Shown: positions 41,804-53,565, counted from the first letter of the stretch. The stretch: DNA of 64,000 nucleotides from Bedellia somnulentella (GCA_963576735.1 OY755170.1:20258875-20322874), one strand, 5' to 3'. Numbers and translations: made by a program. The notes: generated by a model from the sequence alone, not told the origin.

Positions 41804-43008
41804 ATAATGACGCTCTCTCACTCACTTGCTGACTTCAAACGTTATTCTTTCCATTCCAATATAATTTCCATTCAAATGTGTATACTACTCAAAATCGTAA
41901 AATATACATTTCCCAAGCAGTAAAATATTGCTCAAAATAACTTTAATACTTCGAAAGCCATACCACCTGCATTAATTAACTATTAAACAATACGCAACAA
42001 AGTATAAAATAAGTAAAACCAATCAAATCCTATCGAATTCAAATTATGTGCCCAGAAAATACTTAAATATCATACGTAAGATTCACACGTTTGAACAACC
42101 ATAAGTTATTTCTTTACAAAGGCCTATATTTTTGTTTTATCTTTTACGTGTAATAATAATTAGGAAAGGGCCGAGCTGATAAGTTGGTAATTTTCGTTTT
42201 GTAAGCTTAACGTGACTATGTGTCATATGAACATTTACCTATTTTTATTTGACGTCTTTACTGATAATGATAGTAGTAAGTATGCGAGTGAAACCCGTGC
42301 ATTGATATGACAAAGTCTTTGTCCTTTGATGTAACAAAACCAGAAGTAGTAGAATTACTCTTTGAGCTACTGTTAAGGCTTATACTAATAAAAATACTCA
42401 TATAACCACCCGCCAACTTTTCCAGTTATTTTTCTTTTTTTTGTCAGGAAACCGGCAATGATGCAAAAAGTCATTCGTTTAAATTACTTCTGTAATTTTT
42501 ACTTCTTTGATACGTATAAATCGTATGTACAATAGAAAATATTGATAGAACGCTCGCATATGTTTTGGATTTTCAGATCAAGTACGATCACAGACAGCCT
42601 TGGCTTTGAACTTGTTTAATTTGAACGACAATAATTATGAGAACAGATTGGAAATATACCAGTAACATTTAGAGATAATGAACTGCAAACTTTAGGTTTA
42701 AACCGAATCGTTTTATATAAAAAAGTAGCTTCCTTAACGTCTTGAAAAATCAGTCAAAAATTTTTCGGAAATTAAAGAACGCTACCAGCTCTAATTATAA
42801 ATTTGTGCTTTTTTTTGTGTGAGTTGACCTTTATCATCTACCATGAATATGAACAAAAACCATTGTCAACTTGATGGAACTCGGAACCACTAGATTAAGA
42901 AGCTTTATTCCAAAAGCTAAGTCTTCCAACCGGCTGCATTCTGTTGCTATTCCATCCGTTTACCGCTAGATGATGATACCTAACTTATAAAAATAATGTA
43001 ACTGATGG
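41804..43008. other. AT-rich, intron-like DNA
   Basis: No supported exon or repeat in 1.2 kb. Confidence 0.4.
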
Positions 43009-43121
43009 TCCATTGTTTAGAAGAAGTAGATCCATTTTAGGTCCATTGTTTAGAAGAAGTAAATCCAAAATATCCATGTGATCTTTTTGGATTCACTTCT
43101 TCTAAACTATGGACCTAAAAA
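43009..43121. repeat. Tandem unit plus 36-bp inverted repeat (hairpin)
   Basis: The unit TCCATTGTTTAGAAGAAGTA occurs twice in direct order (43009-43035 and 43042-43061 regions). The second belongs to an inverted repeat, 43036-43071 against 43086-43121, paired at 34 of 36 positions around a 14-base loop. The arm begins TTTTAGGTCCATTGTTTAG. Confidence 0.8.
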
Positions 43122-43909
43122 TATATTTAAATAAACCCTTTTCCGTATCGTTATTAGTACCATTATTTCGATATATTCAGCAATTATTACGCTAATTTCA
43201 AAAAGTTTGTAGATTTTTTTATTTTTGTATTTGATTTTTTTCTTAGTAAGAAGTATCGGGCGTCCTTAGACATAAAAGCTATTAGCTCAACGGTATCATA
43301 ATATTTTAAATTCTTATTGAATGTTATCTGATTCCAAATGGATTCCAATTGATTATTTTCTAATGAGAAAACATGTAATTTAACACACTAATTACTTATA
43401 TTCTTTTAATTAAAACTAGTTCAAAGTATTTATATTAAAAAAAAAAAATTAATGTGTAACTATTAAATTTCTTCTTGTAACAAAGTCACACTATTAATAA
43501 AAAAACAACAACTTTGGCGCGAGCAATTCTGAAAACAAATTTTAAAATTAAAATTGATTTCAGTTTTTAAAATGAAGTATAATAACAAAACCTTTTAATT
43601 TTTTTGTTGCTCTTTTAAACCCCGCCTTGCATTGCAAATTCGCGTTAAAGGATTCGCGCGTAAAAACGGGTGAAAATATTCCAATAAAGATTGCACCTCC
43701 AAATATTTAGTGTTTATTTAGATACAGCTTTTACATTTTTTAATCAAATCACGTCTGACGAAAAATTTCTTAAGAATTTCGTTAATGAAATTACCTGTTA
43801 GCTCAATGAAAAGGAGAGAATAAGATAGATAGCGTTGTGAAAGAATCGCTTTCAATAAGTCCCTATTATTTGACTTAAGTCTCATGAGTATGTTTTATTT
43901 ATTTAGAGA
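43122..43909. other. AT-rich DNA, nothing recognised
   Basis: No supported feature. Confidence 0.35.
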
Positions 43910-44065
43910 CGTCTGTAGTATAGTGGGTACTTGACTAGCTTCCAGCTTAACCGTATACGTATATAAAAGAAACCCACAAGGCTGAATGTAAATTTCGTCG
44001 TGTCACTATTTGTGATCTGATCACCTCACACCACCGCGTAACTGTACAAAAAGGTAACAGGATAT
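43910..44065 (+). mobile_element. Diverged tRNA-derived SINE sharing the family A core
   Basis: The head GACGTCTGTAGTATAGTGGG resembles an A-box arm. The body AAAGAAACCCACAAGGCTGA parallels GAGGAAACCCACATGGCTGA of SINE A, followed by GTGTCAC and ACTGTACAAAAAGG, also at corresponding places. The 3' hairpin end is absent. Either an old A copy or a different SINE with a common central core. Confidence 0.35.
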
Positions 44066-45813
44066 ATAACATTTGTGATATAGGCATAGAATTGAAGTAA
44101 GCTTTTATATATAACCGTAGATTTTTACTTTATTTAATATTTATCGTGCTAGTCAGCGTACCCCTAATCACCTGTGCGCTTTCAGGGCCGTCTCGTTATC
44201 AGGTAACTAAGTCACGTGTTTCAAGTGCTGCGGTGGAAACATAACAAACAAATTTTCCCATAAAACTTTACAGCCAAGATGACTGAATAAGGTTTGCGTA
44301 TAAAGTGTCAAAACTAATCCAAAATATTGGAGCATTGGTAAAAATAGAGAGAGAGATTGTGTGTAAAGGTTTTGGTTGAGTGAAGATACCAACCCAATAA
44401 ATTTCCTGAGTTGAAGATTTATTTATTTGTTTATTGATACATAACCATTACAGATTTTAAACCAATTCGTGTTTAGTATTAGTTAAATACTGTAGCTGAT
44501 TGTAATTTTGTACTACGACGTAAGCTGGAGGAAACAAAACATGATGCATATATTTATTTCCAAGAATAAAGTATAAACCGAAGTTGTTAAATCAATACAG
44601 TAACCGCAACATAATATTGAAGAAAGTAAATCTGATACTCTTTTAGTATAAAACCACATAATAAACGAGGTAATGGATTTAAAATGAAAGAATTTATTTT
44701 CTGTTTTTGTCCTATACTTAGTTAAAAAATAAAATGATAAAACATTTATACGTGAAGAAACCGAAACAATCTCAAGAGGCATTTCTGAACGAAACTAGAT
44801 TTAGCCAGTTCAAAACCAGATTTTTGCAGTTTTGCTTATTGTAAGAAAATGTTGGTTTGTATTCGTATTTTTAATTTAATATCGATAACATTTATATTCC
44901 GATACCTATTTATAACAGAAAAAATATATAAAATAATAAGTAAATTCTTTGAATGCGTTACATAAAATTAATAGTGGTATAAAAGAAAATTGCATTCTAA
45001 GAAAGGTGCGGATTGAACAGATCAAATTTAATTAATAGGTTTTTCAAGAATGTATAGATAGCCAGCTTCTTTGCGTTTACTATTTGACACATTGATGTCC
45101 CCAAACTACGCCAGGGATAGGTTGGTGACTTCAAACTGATGTTCCTCACTGCCTGTCTCATTTTATTAGGGATACTTATTGGTTTTCAGATATTGCCCGG
45201 CAATTCAGCAGAATATAAAAAAAAAGTATGAATATTCCATTCTTCGGTGCTTAGGAAGGCATGATAAGCCCTAGCTACTATCACGGTGGTTGTCAATAAT
45301 GTCTGCTAACCAGCACTAAGTAAACGTTATAGATTAATACCTATTATTTTGATGGCTATCTAAGACTCTTGATGGGGAAAATTATATGAGTTGTGATGAT
45401 AAACGTATACGTCATGTTTTTTCATAAATCAGGAAACAAAATTTATAGCAAAAATCAACAATACTTTTCTCATCTCACCTTCGACGGCTTGCGTAATTAA
45501 AATCATTCTTACCATCATAAAATGACCGCAGAGTCAAAATTAAAACAAAGTGAACAAAACCGCCGATAACTGGATATAACTGGCTGAAACTAGAAATGGC
45601 ATCGCTTGCTGGTCGTATGGAGAAACGTGGTCTGATGGACACATTGCATAACACAGCTTTGAGTGTCTTTAAATAAACTTAAGCGAGTGTTAAGATCTTT
45701 ATCAATTTATGTATTGATTCTTATCAGATCATCAACTGCCTAAAATTATGGTTTTGAAAATGGACTGAAAAAAAAACTGACTATATATATATATATTGCA
45801 GTTTTATCAAACA
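44066..45813. other. 1.75 kb AT-rich DNA, nothing recognised
   Basis: Small frames (44207-44392, 44513-44782 on minus; 45596-45676 on plus) show no domain or splice support. Confidence 0.35.
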
Positions 45814-45990
45814 CTAGTTGAACCGCGTAACTTCGTCCGTGTGACATAAAACCTAGTTTCTATAGTTCAAGCGTGATTCAGTACCAAACAACTAATAATT
45901 ATACCCCCAGTTCTACCCATCTTGGTAAGAATTTTCTCTCTCTTACCTGCAGTTACATATAAAATTTACACCCCTGTTTTATACCCGGTA
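45814..45990 (-). mobile_element. Helitron 3' end on minus strand
   Basis: A|CTAG at 45813-45817, followed by TTGAACCGCGTAACTTCGTC and CGTGTGACATAAAACC, is the reverse complement of a Helitron terminus (GC-rich block, then CTAG|T). The interior fades into AT-rich sequence after about 45990. No 5' TC end was located. Confidence 0.45.
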
Positions 45991-47020
45991 GGTAGGTTTC
46001 TAAAATTCCATAATTTCAAGCACAGGTATAATACTTTCGGCGCGGTGCGTTGATTCCAATACTTTGTATACTCGTAAAATCATTTTTACCATATATTAAA
46101 TATTTTTTGGAAATAGGTACAATTTAAGTTCAAACCGAATTTAATAAGCATTTTAAAATACTTATTGCAGTAAAACGCTTTATTGCCCAACACAATTTAA
46201 ATATTTTCACTACAATCTACTTTAAGAGAAGTATAAAGCTGTCTTATCACTGAAATCGATCTTTCCACACCATTAGATTTAAACTTGAAATTACTAATTA
46301 ATATTATTTCATGCAATTTCAAACTGTATTAAAAAGCTGAGAATTGTAATGGATGATTTTTTATTCATATTATTTATTATTTATTTCTTATGAACATGTA
46401 TGATACGACTAGTTAGGTGAAGGAGTGAGGTATGCAAAATCACATAAAAGTGGTCATCAATATTATTTGCTTTCCTTTATGGTAATTGGCATGAGTACAA
46501 GTACAAGTTTCGTAGATTTACGACAGTATCAACATATTACTGCGCGCGGGTAGAATTGAAAATTTGGTCCTTTTACGTTTTAAAATCTACCTTCAAACAG
46601 TAATTTAGGAAAAATCCATAAACGTATCGATAATAAAATACTTCTTGCAAGTTTTGTCCTTTGTAAATATTATTGAGCACCACCCATCAAAAATATTCAT
46701 TCTTCTATTCTTTATAATTGAAAACCTTTTTTTTTGTGACGGTGTTATTTCTACAATTCAGGAAATGGTATTCAGTACTCACAACATAAATATATGAGTA
46801 GAAGAAATCAATCGAATAATTATGGGAAAAATAACACGCGAACTAACTAATACATACCAGTTTTTCGGCCATTGTGTTAGTATTATTAATTACGCTATAA
46901 ATCGTATATAGCTTTGAAATTCCATTATTATATATATTTATTTACAAGTTTTTGGTAAAAGTGAGTAAAATAGTCTGTATATAAATTAAATATATATGTT
47001 GGGGAAGGGAAAGAGTTTTG
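45991..47020. other. 1 kb AT-rich DNA, nothing recognised
   Basis: No supported feature. Confidence 0.35.
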
Positions 47021-47075
47021 TCACGATCGTATAGACGCAATCAATAGCCCCTGCCTACCTCAATACTTATAGAAT
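47021..47075 (+). repeat. LINE C 3' terminus, decayed
   Basis: CACGATCGTATAGACGCAAT followed by CAATAGCCCCTGCCTACCTC parallels GATCGTACAAAGTGGCGAT...AGTCTCTGCCTACCCC of LINE C. Tail lost. Confidence 0.4.
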
Positions 47076-47466
47076 AATTAATTATTACGTGGATTACTCG
47101 TCAATAGATATTCACAATTGCCATCAAGTTAAAACATTGTTCTTCACAGCTATTATAGCTTGCAACTATTTGTTTCATTGACACCAATACATCGAATGGT
47201 TTGTAGTTAAGTCTGTGGCGCGTTTTCTTAAAATAATTACTCAAACAGGTCCGGAGGCTCTGATGCGGGTCTGAGACTTCGCTTTATTTATTACTCCTCG
47301 TACAACCACTTTGGGGCCAAGTGGAATATGGAATTGTACGAGTAAGTGATTCATACATACGTTAAATATTAATATTTATGAATATTTTAGCATATATAAT
47401 TTTTCGCCACAGGCAAAATTCTTATATATTATAAATAAAAAATACAATAGAACCAATGATTTCCAA

Positions 47467-47652
47467 GTTGTGAGGTGTCAGCTTAGATTAGCACTGACCC
47501 ATTCCATTACATACGGTCGGTGTAAGAGGTTTCGATCATTTTATGTGTTTTTTGAGCGAAGAGATTTTTTAAAAACCATAATTTAATTTACCTAAAAAAT
47601 TTTGAAGCTCTTGCTTCCTCTTTTTAGAGATTTATTGCCGTGAGTATATACC
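47467..47652 (+). repeat. Repeat B, strongly decayed copy
   Basis: GTGAGGTGTCAGCTTAGATT, CACTGACCCATTCC, TGTAAGAGG, TTTTGAGCGA and TTTATTGCCGTGAGTATAT mark the order of landmarks. Many differences. Confidence 0.5.
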
Positions 47653-48327
47653 TGTTTCGCCAAATATCAAATTTATGTCACTACAGAATACTTGTTCTAA
47701 TAATAAACCATTTACCAATTAACTCATTTCTGACTTGACAGAATATGCTAAAACATTTATCTTAACTTAAGTAGATGGAATAGTTCGCGTATAACTGCAT
47801 TTTCGCTCTGTCACACAAACACAGAACCTGTTCGCTATCGATTGATATAATCCCACAAACGAACAGACGTATTAATCATTCGAACACTAACTTGTTTTAC
47901 TAAAACGAAACGTTGAAATGTAGGACTACGTTTTTAATCAAAATTCTCACCGTCGTTGTTCAGTTGTACAGTTTCGATAGTTGGCAAAGTTGGTGCTCCA
48001 TTTAAATGAGGAAACAAGTTTTATTAAGGGATAAAATTGATTGATTCAAGTTAACTGGTTAATATTTACAGAAAAAATGTAGTTAAGGCTTTTTTATGGC
48101 GAAACAGCACGGACGTTTTATAATACAAACATGGTTTGCGGGTTTCTCCCTGGATATGCTAATAAGTATCATTAAAAAAAACTTATGTTGATCATAAAAT
48201 AACATATTAAACTTTTATTATCACAACCTTAGAAAATCATATCTGTCTGTGTAAATTATGAAAAAGACCCTTTGTAAAATTCTAAGTTTGTAGGGATATT
48301 ACTGAGTCTTCTGTACATGCATAAAAA
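47653..48327. other. AT-rich DNA, nothing recognised
   Basis: No supported feature. Confidence 0.35.
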
Positions 48328-48528
48328 ATACATACATAAATACTCAAGGCTTTAAATCCCAACAAGTAGAATTTAAAAATACAATGTTTAGAGAATATAA
48401 AAATATAATGTTTATTGCTGGGTCCCCAGGCACAGATCTCAACAACTACTGAAAATCCAATATTTAGTGGCTTCGAACGACATTTTCCAGAAGAAATGTG
48501 CTATTCTAAGCCGACAATACACAGCAAC
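48328..48528 (-). repeat. Repeat B remnant next to the AATT MITE
   Basis: Tail and last bases (ACATACATAAATACTCAAGG, TTTAAATCCC) and the head (CTATTCTAAGCCGACAATAC, ACAGCAAC) remain. The middle is replaced by unrelated AT-rich sequence. The AATT MITE adjoins the head. Confidence 0.55.
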
Positions 48529-48532
48529 AATT

Positions 48533-49010
48533 CGGTATGCAACGTTTTTTCGTACTTATTAAATATTTTTATTCGAAAGCAAACACGAAATAAAAGACTT
48601 ATTTGAAAAATTTTTTTTTATTTAAATTGAGTAATTTTAAAATTATGATTTTTTGAAGATTGTTCAACTTTTGATCTTAATGACCTCATCCATTGACAAA
48701 ATCACGTAGCGACATGCAAATGAAGCGGAATGTTTAATAAAAATGTTGCTGATTGCAAAACATTTTACGAATTTGTGATCTCAAATGAAATTATACTAAA
48801 CAAACCTATGATTTTCGATATTTTATTAATACACTGCAAAAATGAATGTCTTTGAAATAACATTGAAGGTCAAACACTGTTACAGTTTTTTGATACAATA
48901 ATATTCATCCTAGCTTTATTTGATTTAATTTCAAGAAAATATTTTTTAAAAACATAATGTCTCAAAATGGTTTCGTAATAAGCATCACTTTTGTAAAACT
49001 TTGCATACCG
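48533..49010. mobile_element. MITE with AATT target duplication, copy 2
   Basis: Perfect ends CGGTATGC ... GCATACCG, flanked by AATT at 48529-48532 and 49011-49014. At 478 bp it aligns along its full length with copy 1 (534-1022) with scattered substitutions and small indels. Conserved internal blocks include AAAATCACGTAGCGACATGC, GTTGCTGATTGCAAAACAT and ACCTATGATTTTCGATATTT. Confidence 0.8.
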
Positions 49011-49014
49011 AATT

Positions 49015-49438
49015 GAGAAACTTAAAAGTAAGACACTAATAAAAAAGTATATTTCTAATCGACACCAATTATGTTTTCTGTACATTTAACAAAATCACCA
49101 ATCCATAAAAAAAACAAAGATTTTCACTTAGAAGATTAGCTTAATTCGGTATAATTATGTTATGAACCTTGCAATAAAAATGTGTAATCACGTTAGACAA
49201 GTTATTAAGTTTGTATTATGTCATATAAATCTTGAAGTGCAATGCACTCTCAGTAGACTGCCTTCAACAAAATTATAAGCGTAATACCATGTACTACAAA
49301 AAGGTACTCCGTTTACATGGTAATGTGTTGATAAGTATTATTTCTCGATGTATCTTCTATCTAAGCTCAACTCAACATTAACGTAGTTAATCCCCGAATA
49401 TTTCCTGTAATTTTTTGGTCCTTGTATTCTGAGTATCG
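49015..49438. other. AT-rich DNA, nothing recognised
   Basis: No supported feature. Confidence 0.35.
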
Positions 49439-49690
49439 ACGTTATACTTGGAGTTGGAGAGTGCATTAACGTGATGGGGCAGGCCTATCGCCGCTTGGTG
49501 TGAATGCACTGTCACTTGGCTAAACACTATTCAAGAAAACTTCTCACCGTCGTCACCGTCAAAACCTTGATAAAATATCCACAAATATGGTTTTAAAAAA
49601 AGACAATTAGGTGTAGGCCTGACTCAGGATTTGAACCTACTCCTCTTTGCATCGGCAGAAATGGTGTCCCTTCTGAGATTCATAAGTTGT
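49439..49690 (-). mobile_element. SINE family A fragment, decayed
   Basis: AGGCCTATCGCCGCTTGG, AATGCACTGTCACTTGGC, CTCACCGTCGTCACC and TAGGTGTAGGCCTGACTCAG are recognisable, followed by GGATTTGAACC (B box, reverse complement). The 3' hairpin end and A box are lost. Confidence 0.65.
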
Positions 49691-50274
49691 TTTGATGAGA
49701 AAATAAATCATATACTCGCGTCATTAATAGTCAGGTAGACAAAAACGTCAATTGCCTTTTAGTGCGATCCTGGCGAACCTTTCATGCTTCATTTTTATTT
49801 ATCATCATTTGAAATGAACTACTGTAAAAATATCTTCCAAAGGCAGCTATTGATAATACCACCAGAAATATTATATTAGATTTTTAAAAAACTACAATGT
49901 ACGGTCATTTTGTGATCTTTTTGTCGGATGGTCGTCTGAGAAAGATCTATTTGAGGAGACAATATCTACAAATATATATACAGCGTGTTAGTTTGACGGC
50001 GATTGTTACTTCAATATTAATTCGTATATTAAAGTTTAATGCTTAATATCCACCATATGAAATAAACAAAAAGATTAAAACCGCTTTAGCAGAAAAACCT
50101 ACTTTCTCCATCAGATGGAAAACTGTGGTTATCTACACTAGCCTAGCGCACACACTCCTAGTTCCTACCCGTATAATGTCTCACCCACACACAGAGAACA
50201 GCGGGCGCGTCATGTGACCATCTAGTCTTGCGCACACTTGCTCGTGACCGTATAAACCGCACTATGACAGCAAT
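49691..50274. other. AT-rich then GC-richer DNA, nothing recognised
   Basis: ATATACAGCGTGTTAG near 49976 resembles ends of some insect elements, but no reliable partner was found. Confidence 0.3.
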
Positions 50275-50412
50275 GCAAAATTTTTTTGAATTTCGCGGCT
50301 ATGTTTGATTTTTCTTTGAACTTATCGCCGCGCCTGGTGAGGCTGTGGTCTTAGTCGCCTCGTATTTCAATCCAGTATTAAATATGGGGTAGTGTAATTC
50401 AAACATTTTCAA
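50275..50412 (+). repeat. Unassigned dispersed repeat, copy 1
   Basis: GAATTTCGCGGC, a T-rich stretch with TTCTTTGAACTTATCGCCGC, and CAGTATTAAATATGGGGTAG followed by TGTAATTCAAA recur in the same order and orientation at 51208-51322. The TATGGGGTAGTG motif recalls the inner head of repeat B, but the rest differs. Confidence 0.5.
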
Positions 50413-50414
50413 GT

Positions 50415-50531
50415 AAAAAGATTGATGGATGTAAACAAAGCTAGAGAGGTTTGCCAGGATCGTACGAAGTGGCGATCGATAGTCTCTGCCTACCCCAATG
50501 GGAACTAATGGCGTGAGAATATGTATGTAAA
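50415..50531 (+). pseudogene. LINE C 3' terminus, well preserved
   Basis: Encodes KRLMDVNKAREVCQDRTKWR, then SIVSAYPNGN with the natural TAA, followed by TGGCGTGAGAATATGTATGT. This is the best preserved family C end in the window and shows only 14 or so bases between stop codon and TATG-type tail. A second tail-only copy lies at 50618-50672. Confidence 0.8.
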
Positions 50532-50617
50532 AAATCTATCTCTATTAATTAACACCGACGATTATAACAAAACTGTCGTCCTAAATAATCAGCTACCGCT
50601 ATTTTTGTTTTACTTTA

Positions 50618-50672
50618 CATCTCTGCCTCCCCAATGGGAAGTAACGGCGTGAGTATGTATGTAATGTATGTA
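50618..50672 (+). repeat. LINE C tail-only copy
   Basis: CATCTCTGCCTCCCCAATGG, GAAGTAACGGCGTGAGTATG and TATGTAATG repeats. The body is absent. Confidence 0.6.
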
Positions 50673-51207
50673 CTTCATGAGCGTAAGATTATAAAGTTAA
50701 AAACAAATAGAGACCCTCGAAACGATGCATTTACGTGGCATAAAATAAAGTGCGCAAGAGATACCTATTCATTCATTAACCGACATCGAAATTGGAGGAG
50801 TTCTTGGTGTTTACTAAACTCTCTCGGGGCTAAAGGGCTCTAAACGGGTGTATCTGTACTTTATCACAGTTAACTAAAGAATACGAATAAAAATAACTCA
50901 CCCCGTTTTGATTGGCAGTGGCAGATCCGGGCTATCACCTTTATTTGCGCAAAACGCAGAACATTTTGAGAATTAATATTATAAAACACCAACACTGAAC
51001 TTTGCTGGTTCGTGTACGCCATATTTACTCAACACAATCACAACACAAGATACTAAAACTGAACTCACACTCCGAAAATTAATGCGAAAAATCAAAGTGA
51101 CATCCAATCATAAGCGACACAAACACAATGAGCTACAAACAACTAACTTAGTACTAATACTGTTCCTTTGATGTAATGCCGACAAGCCCGCCCGACTTGT
51201 TGATACA
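50673..51207. other. Noncoding, nothing recognised
   Basis: No supported feature. Confidence 0.3.
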
Positions 51208-51322
51208 TGCAGATTTTGAATTTCGCGGCGATCGATGTTTACGAATTATGAATTTTTCTCTGAACATACTGCCGCATTCCAACGCAGTATTAACTATGGG
51301 GTAGTGTTATTCAAATTTATCA
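51208..51322 (+). repeat. Unassigned dispersed repeat, copy 2
   Basis: Direct repeat of 50275-50412, about 930 bases downstream: GAATTTCGCGGCGATCG, TTTTTCTCTGAACATACTGC, CAGTATTAACTATGGGGTAG. Confidence 0.5.
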
Positions 51323-52014
51323 TGTCAAATAATAACATGTAAAAAATAAGAAGATATTAGAAGCTAAGTTCGATTGATTACTTTACTGGCCTTGATTTGA
51401 TTTGGCCGCCGGTTAAGGGTCACGGCGGCGGGTCGCAGCTGTCAGCTGAGTTGCCCGCCTTGTCATCGCGTTTCACGCATACATTGAGCGTGTTGGTGTC
51501 AATAGTACTACTTTCTTAGTGCAAATTTTAACAAAATTTGAAAAAAAATAAGTGTGTTTTTTTTCAACGAATTCTGCCTCTATACGTGATAATTAATCAT
51601 ACTTTTCAAGGAAAACAGTCATTACAATTACACCCTGTATATGTGTTTTAAAATATATAACATTAATTTTAACTTGGTCTGTGTCATATGTCCGTTATTA
51701 TCATTTAAACCGATATTTATCATTTAAACCTTTGTGTATTTCAAGGTACGCCATCTATTTAATGGTTTTTGCGCTAGAATTAATTAATCATATTCTTCAT
51801 CACATAGATCTTAGAATGAAATGTTGCTCAACTAAAATTTATCGCTACCGAAGGATTTGACAATCCGCAAGCAAATTTTCTTTTGGATTATTAGATAGTT
51901 AGTTGGGTACACTTAATAAAATAACATTGTATATATTTTTTATGAAAAGTGTAGGGACCAAGGTTTTTTTAATGTTTCCAAAATTATTAAAAAAAACGTT
52001 AATCCCAAATAAAC
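51323..52014. other. Noncoding, one GC-rich patch
   Basis: A GC-rich stretch at 51406-51480 (GCCGCCGGTTAAGGGTCACG and on) stands out from its neighbours; not assigned. Confidence 0.3.
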
Positions 52015-52074
52015 ATCATTTGATTAGGCTTAAGGTATAGCCATAAGCCTGTACCTTAAGCCTAATCAAATGAT
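52015..52074. repeat. Perfect 23-bp inverted repeat (hairpin)
   Basis: Arm 52015-52037 (ATCATTTGATTAGGCTTAAG then GTA) and its exact reverse complement 52052-52074 are separated by 14 bases. No A-rich tail or target duplication is apparent. Confidence 0.85.
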
Positions 52075-52580
52075 TTAAAAATAATAAATACCGTGTATCG
52101 CTAAACTGTGAAATAAAGCAAAAACAGTCGAAACCTAAAATGGGATAAAAAATCTGGCGTCTAAAAAAAAGCATCTTTATCCAAAATCCGAACACATAAA
52201 TAAAGTCAGGATATAGCAAATGAATATCATATTATGTATTTGTACTGAATAATACTTGTGTTCGATATAATACAATCTACATAATGCTATTGAAAGTAAA
52301 CAATATAAATATTAGTGACGGATTGTCAATTCCAGCTGAATCGAATTGGCTCCGCAGCTCCCGCCAATGAGAACACCCAAGACAAAACGTATTGTAAGAC
52401 CTACTGTAAATATTATTACCTTTATCATACTTAATTAATTTATACAATTAGGATTTGTCTATCTTCCTTTTCATCGTGCTAGAGATATTTTATTATAAGG
52501 CGTGAGATACGTATGTATAAACGTAGTTATACTTAACCCTATAAGAAAAATTGCTTCCGTGTTCCAATGTTTTAAACCCT
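52075..52580. other. AT-rich DNA, nothing recognised
   Basis: No supported feature. Confidence 0.3.
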
Positions 52581-52960
52581 CGACTTATCTCGTAACCTCG
52601 GGTCTTGAATTCGATTCCCGTTGAGTCATGAAAATGATTTGTGAGATTAATCTCCTTCAGCGAGTATATTCTTCGTGGTGTAGGACTGAACAACCAGTTT
52701 CAAATATGTAGGCCTCTGTTTCGAAACTCCCGGGGGTTGAACTCGTACTCGCACTTTGGAGGCCAAGTTAAGCCGTCCATCGGTACAAGTTACTTACGGT
52801 AGTAGTCGTCAGTCCGCTAACCTGCAGCCAGCGTGGTGAATTGTTAGCAAATCACCCAATACAGGCTCGAGCCCTCGGTGGGGACAATTATCGGCTATGA
52901 AGAATTGTATGCTGTATACTGATGTAACTGTATATCGATTCAGTCGTTTATGTCTGTCAA
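52581..52960 (+). repeat. SINE/retroelement fragments
   Basis: TTGAATTCGATTCCCGTTG at 52604-52622 resembles a B box. Then GGGTTGAACTCGTACTCG and CAGCGTGGTGAATTGTTAGC with CTCGAGCCCTCGGTGGGGAC parallel a widespread lepidopteran 3' region (AGCGTGGTGGA...CAGTGGGA) that normally ends in GATGATGATG. The end is missing here. Confidence 0.4.
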
Positions 52961-53384
52961 ATTTCACTTGTGATATTTTATGGCTAGACTCAAGAGAGTA
53001 GCAAAAATCAGTGTAGGCTCAAACTTCTCCTGTAAACAGGAATAGTAACGCTAAGGGGCCTAATAAAATCGGTGTGCCGTAGTAAATTATTCAAAAATAA
53101 ACTAACAAACGTTGCAGTTATATTCTATTCCCTCAGTGTACGGAAACTTGGCTTGATATTTCTTCAATCAGCAGCCTTAATCCTATCAAAAGCATAATAA
53201 TAGATTTTTCAATAACAATGTCACAATTAATATCTCTTATCTGGTAAGAAAATTTTATTGCGTTTCAGCGGCACTGCGAAATTTAGCTAGATAGAGTTCT
53301 TTCATTGTAGCACTAAAAGATCGCCCCGGCTTCACACGGTTGGTCTTATTTTCAAATATCTAATGTTTCTTCACTAACTGCTGA

Positions 53385-53470
53385 TCATCATCATCATCAG
53401 TCAATATATACTCAATGACCGGTCCTGTGCTACCTCCATCCATCGGTTTCTCGCTACGTTTACGCAACTA
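53385..53470 (-). repeat. Lepidopteran CATCAT-tailed repeat end
   Basis: GATCATCATCATCATCAGTC, then CAATGACCGGTCCTGTGCTA and TCCATCGGTTTCTCGCTACG, is a reverse-complement 3' end of the same class as 20448-20575. Confidence 0.55.
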
Positions 53471-53565
53471 CATATACAATTATACACACGGCCATAAATC
53501 CCAAATTGGGGTAGCCAGAGCTTTTGTGCTAGAAACTCCTCAGCCGCATTCGGAAGTTGATAGTT
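53471..53565 (-). repeat. Repeat B, 3' part only
   Basis: On the minus strand CCGAATGCGGCTGAGGAGTT, GCTCTGGCTACCCC and GGCCGTGTGTATAATTG. 5'-truncated. Confidence 0.6.

Noticed and set aside
49976..51645. TIR element bounded by ATATACAGCGTGTTAG and ACACCCTGTATAT
   Set aside because: Similarity is limited to the first dozen bases; no clear target duplication.
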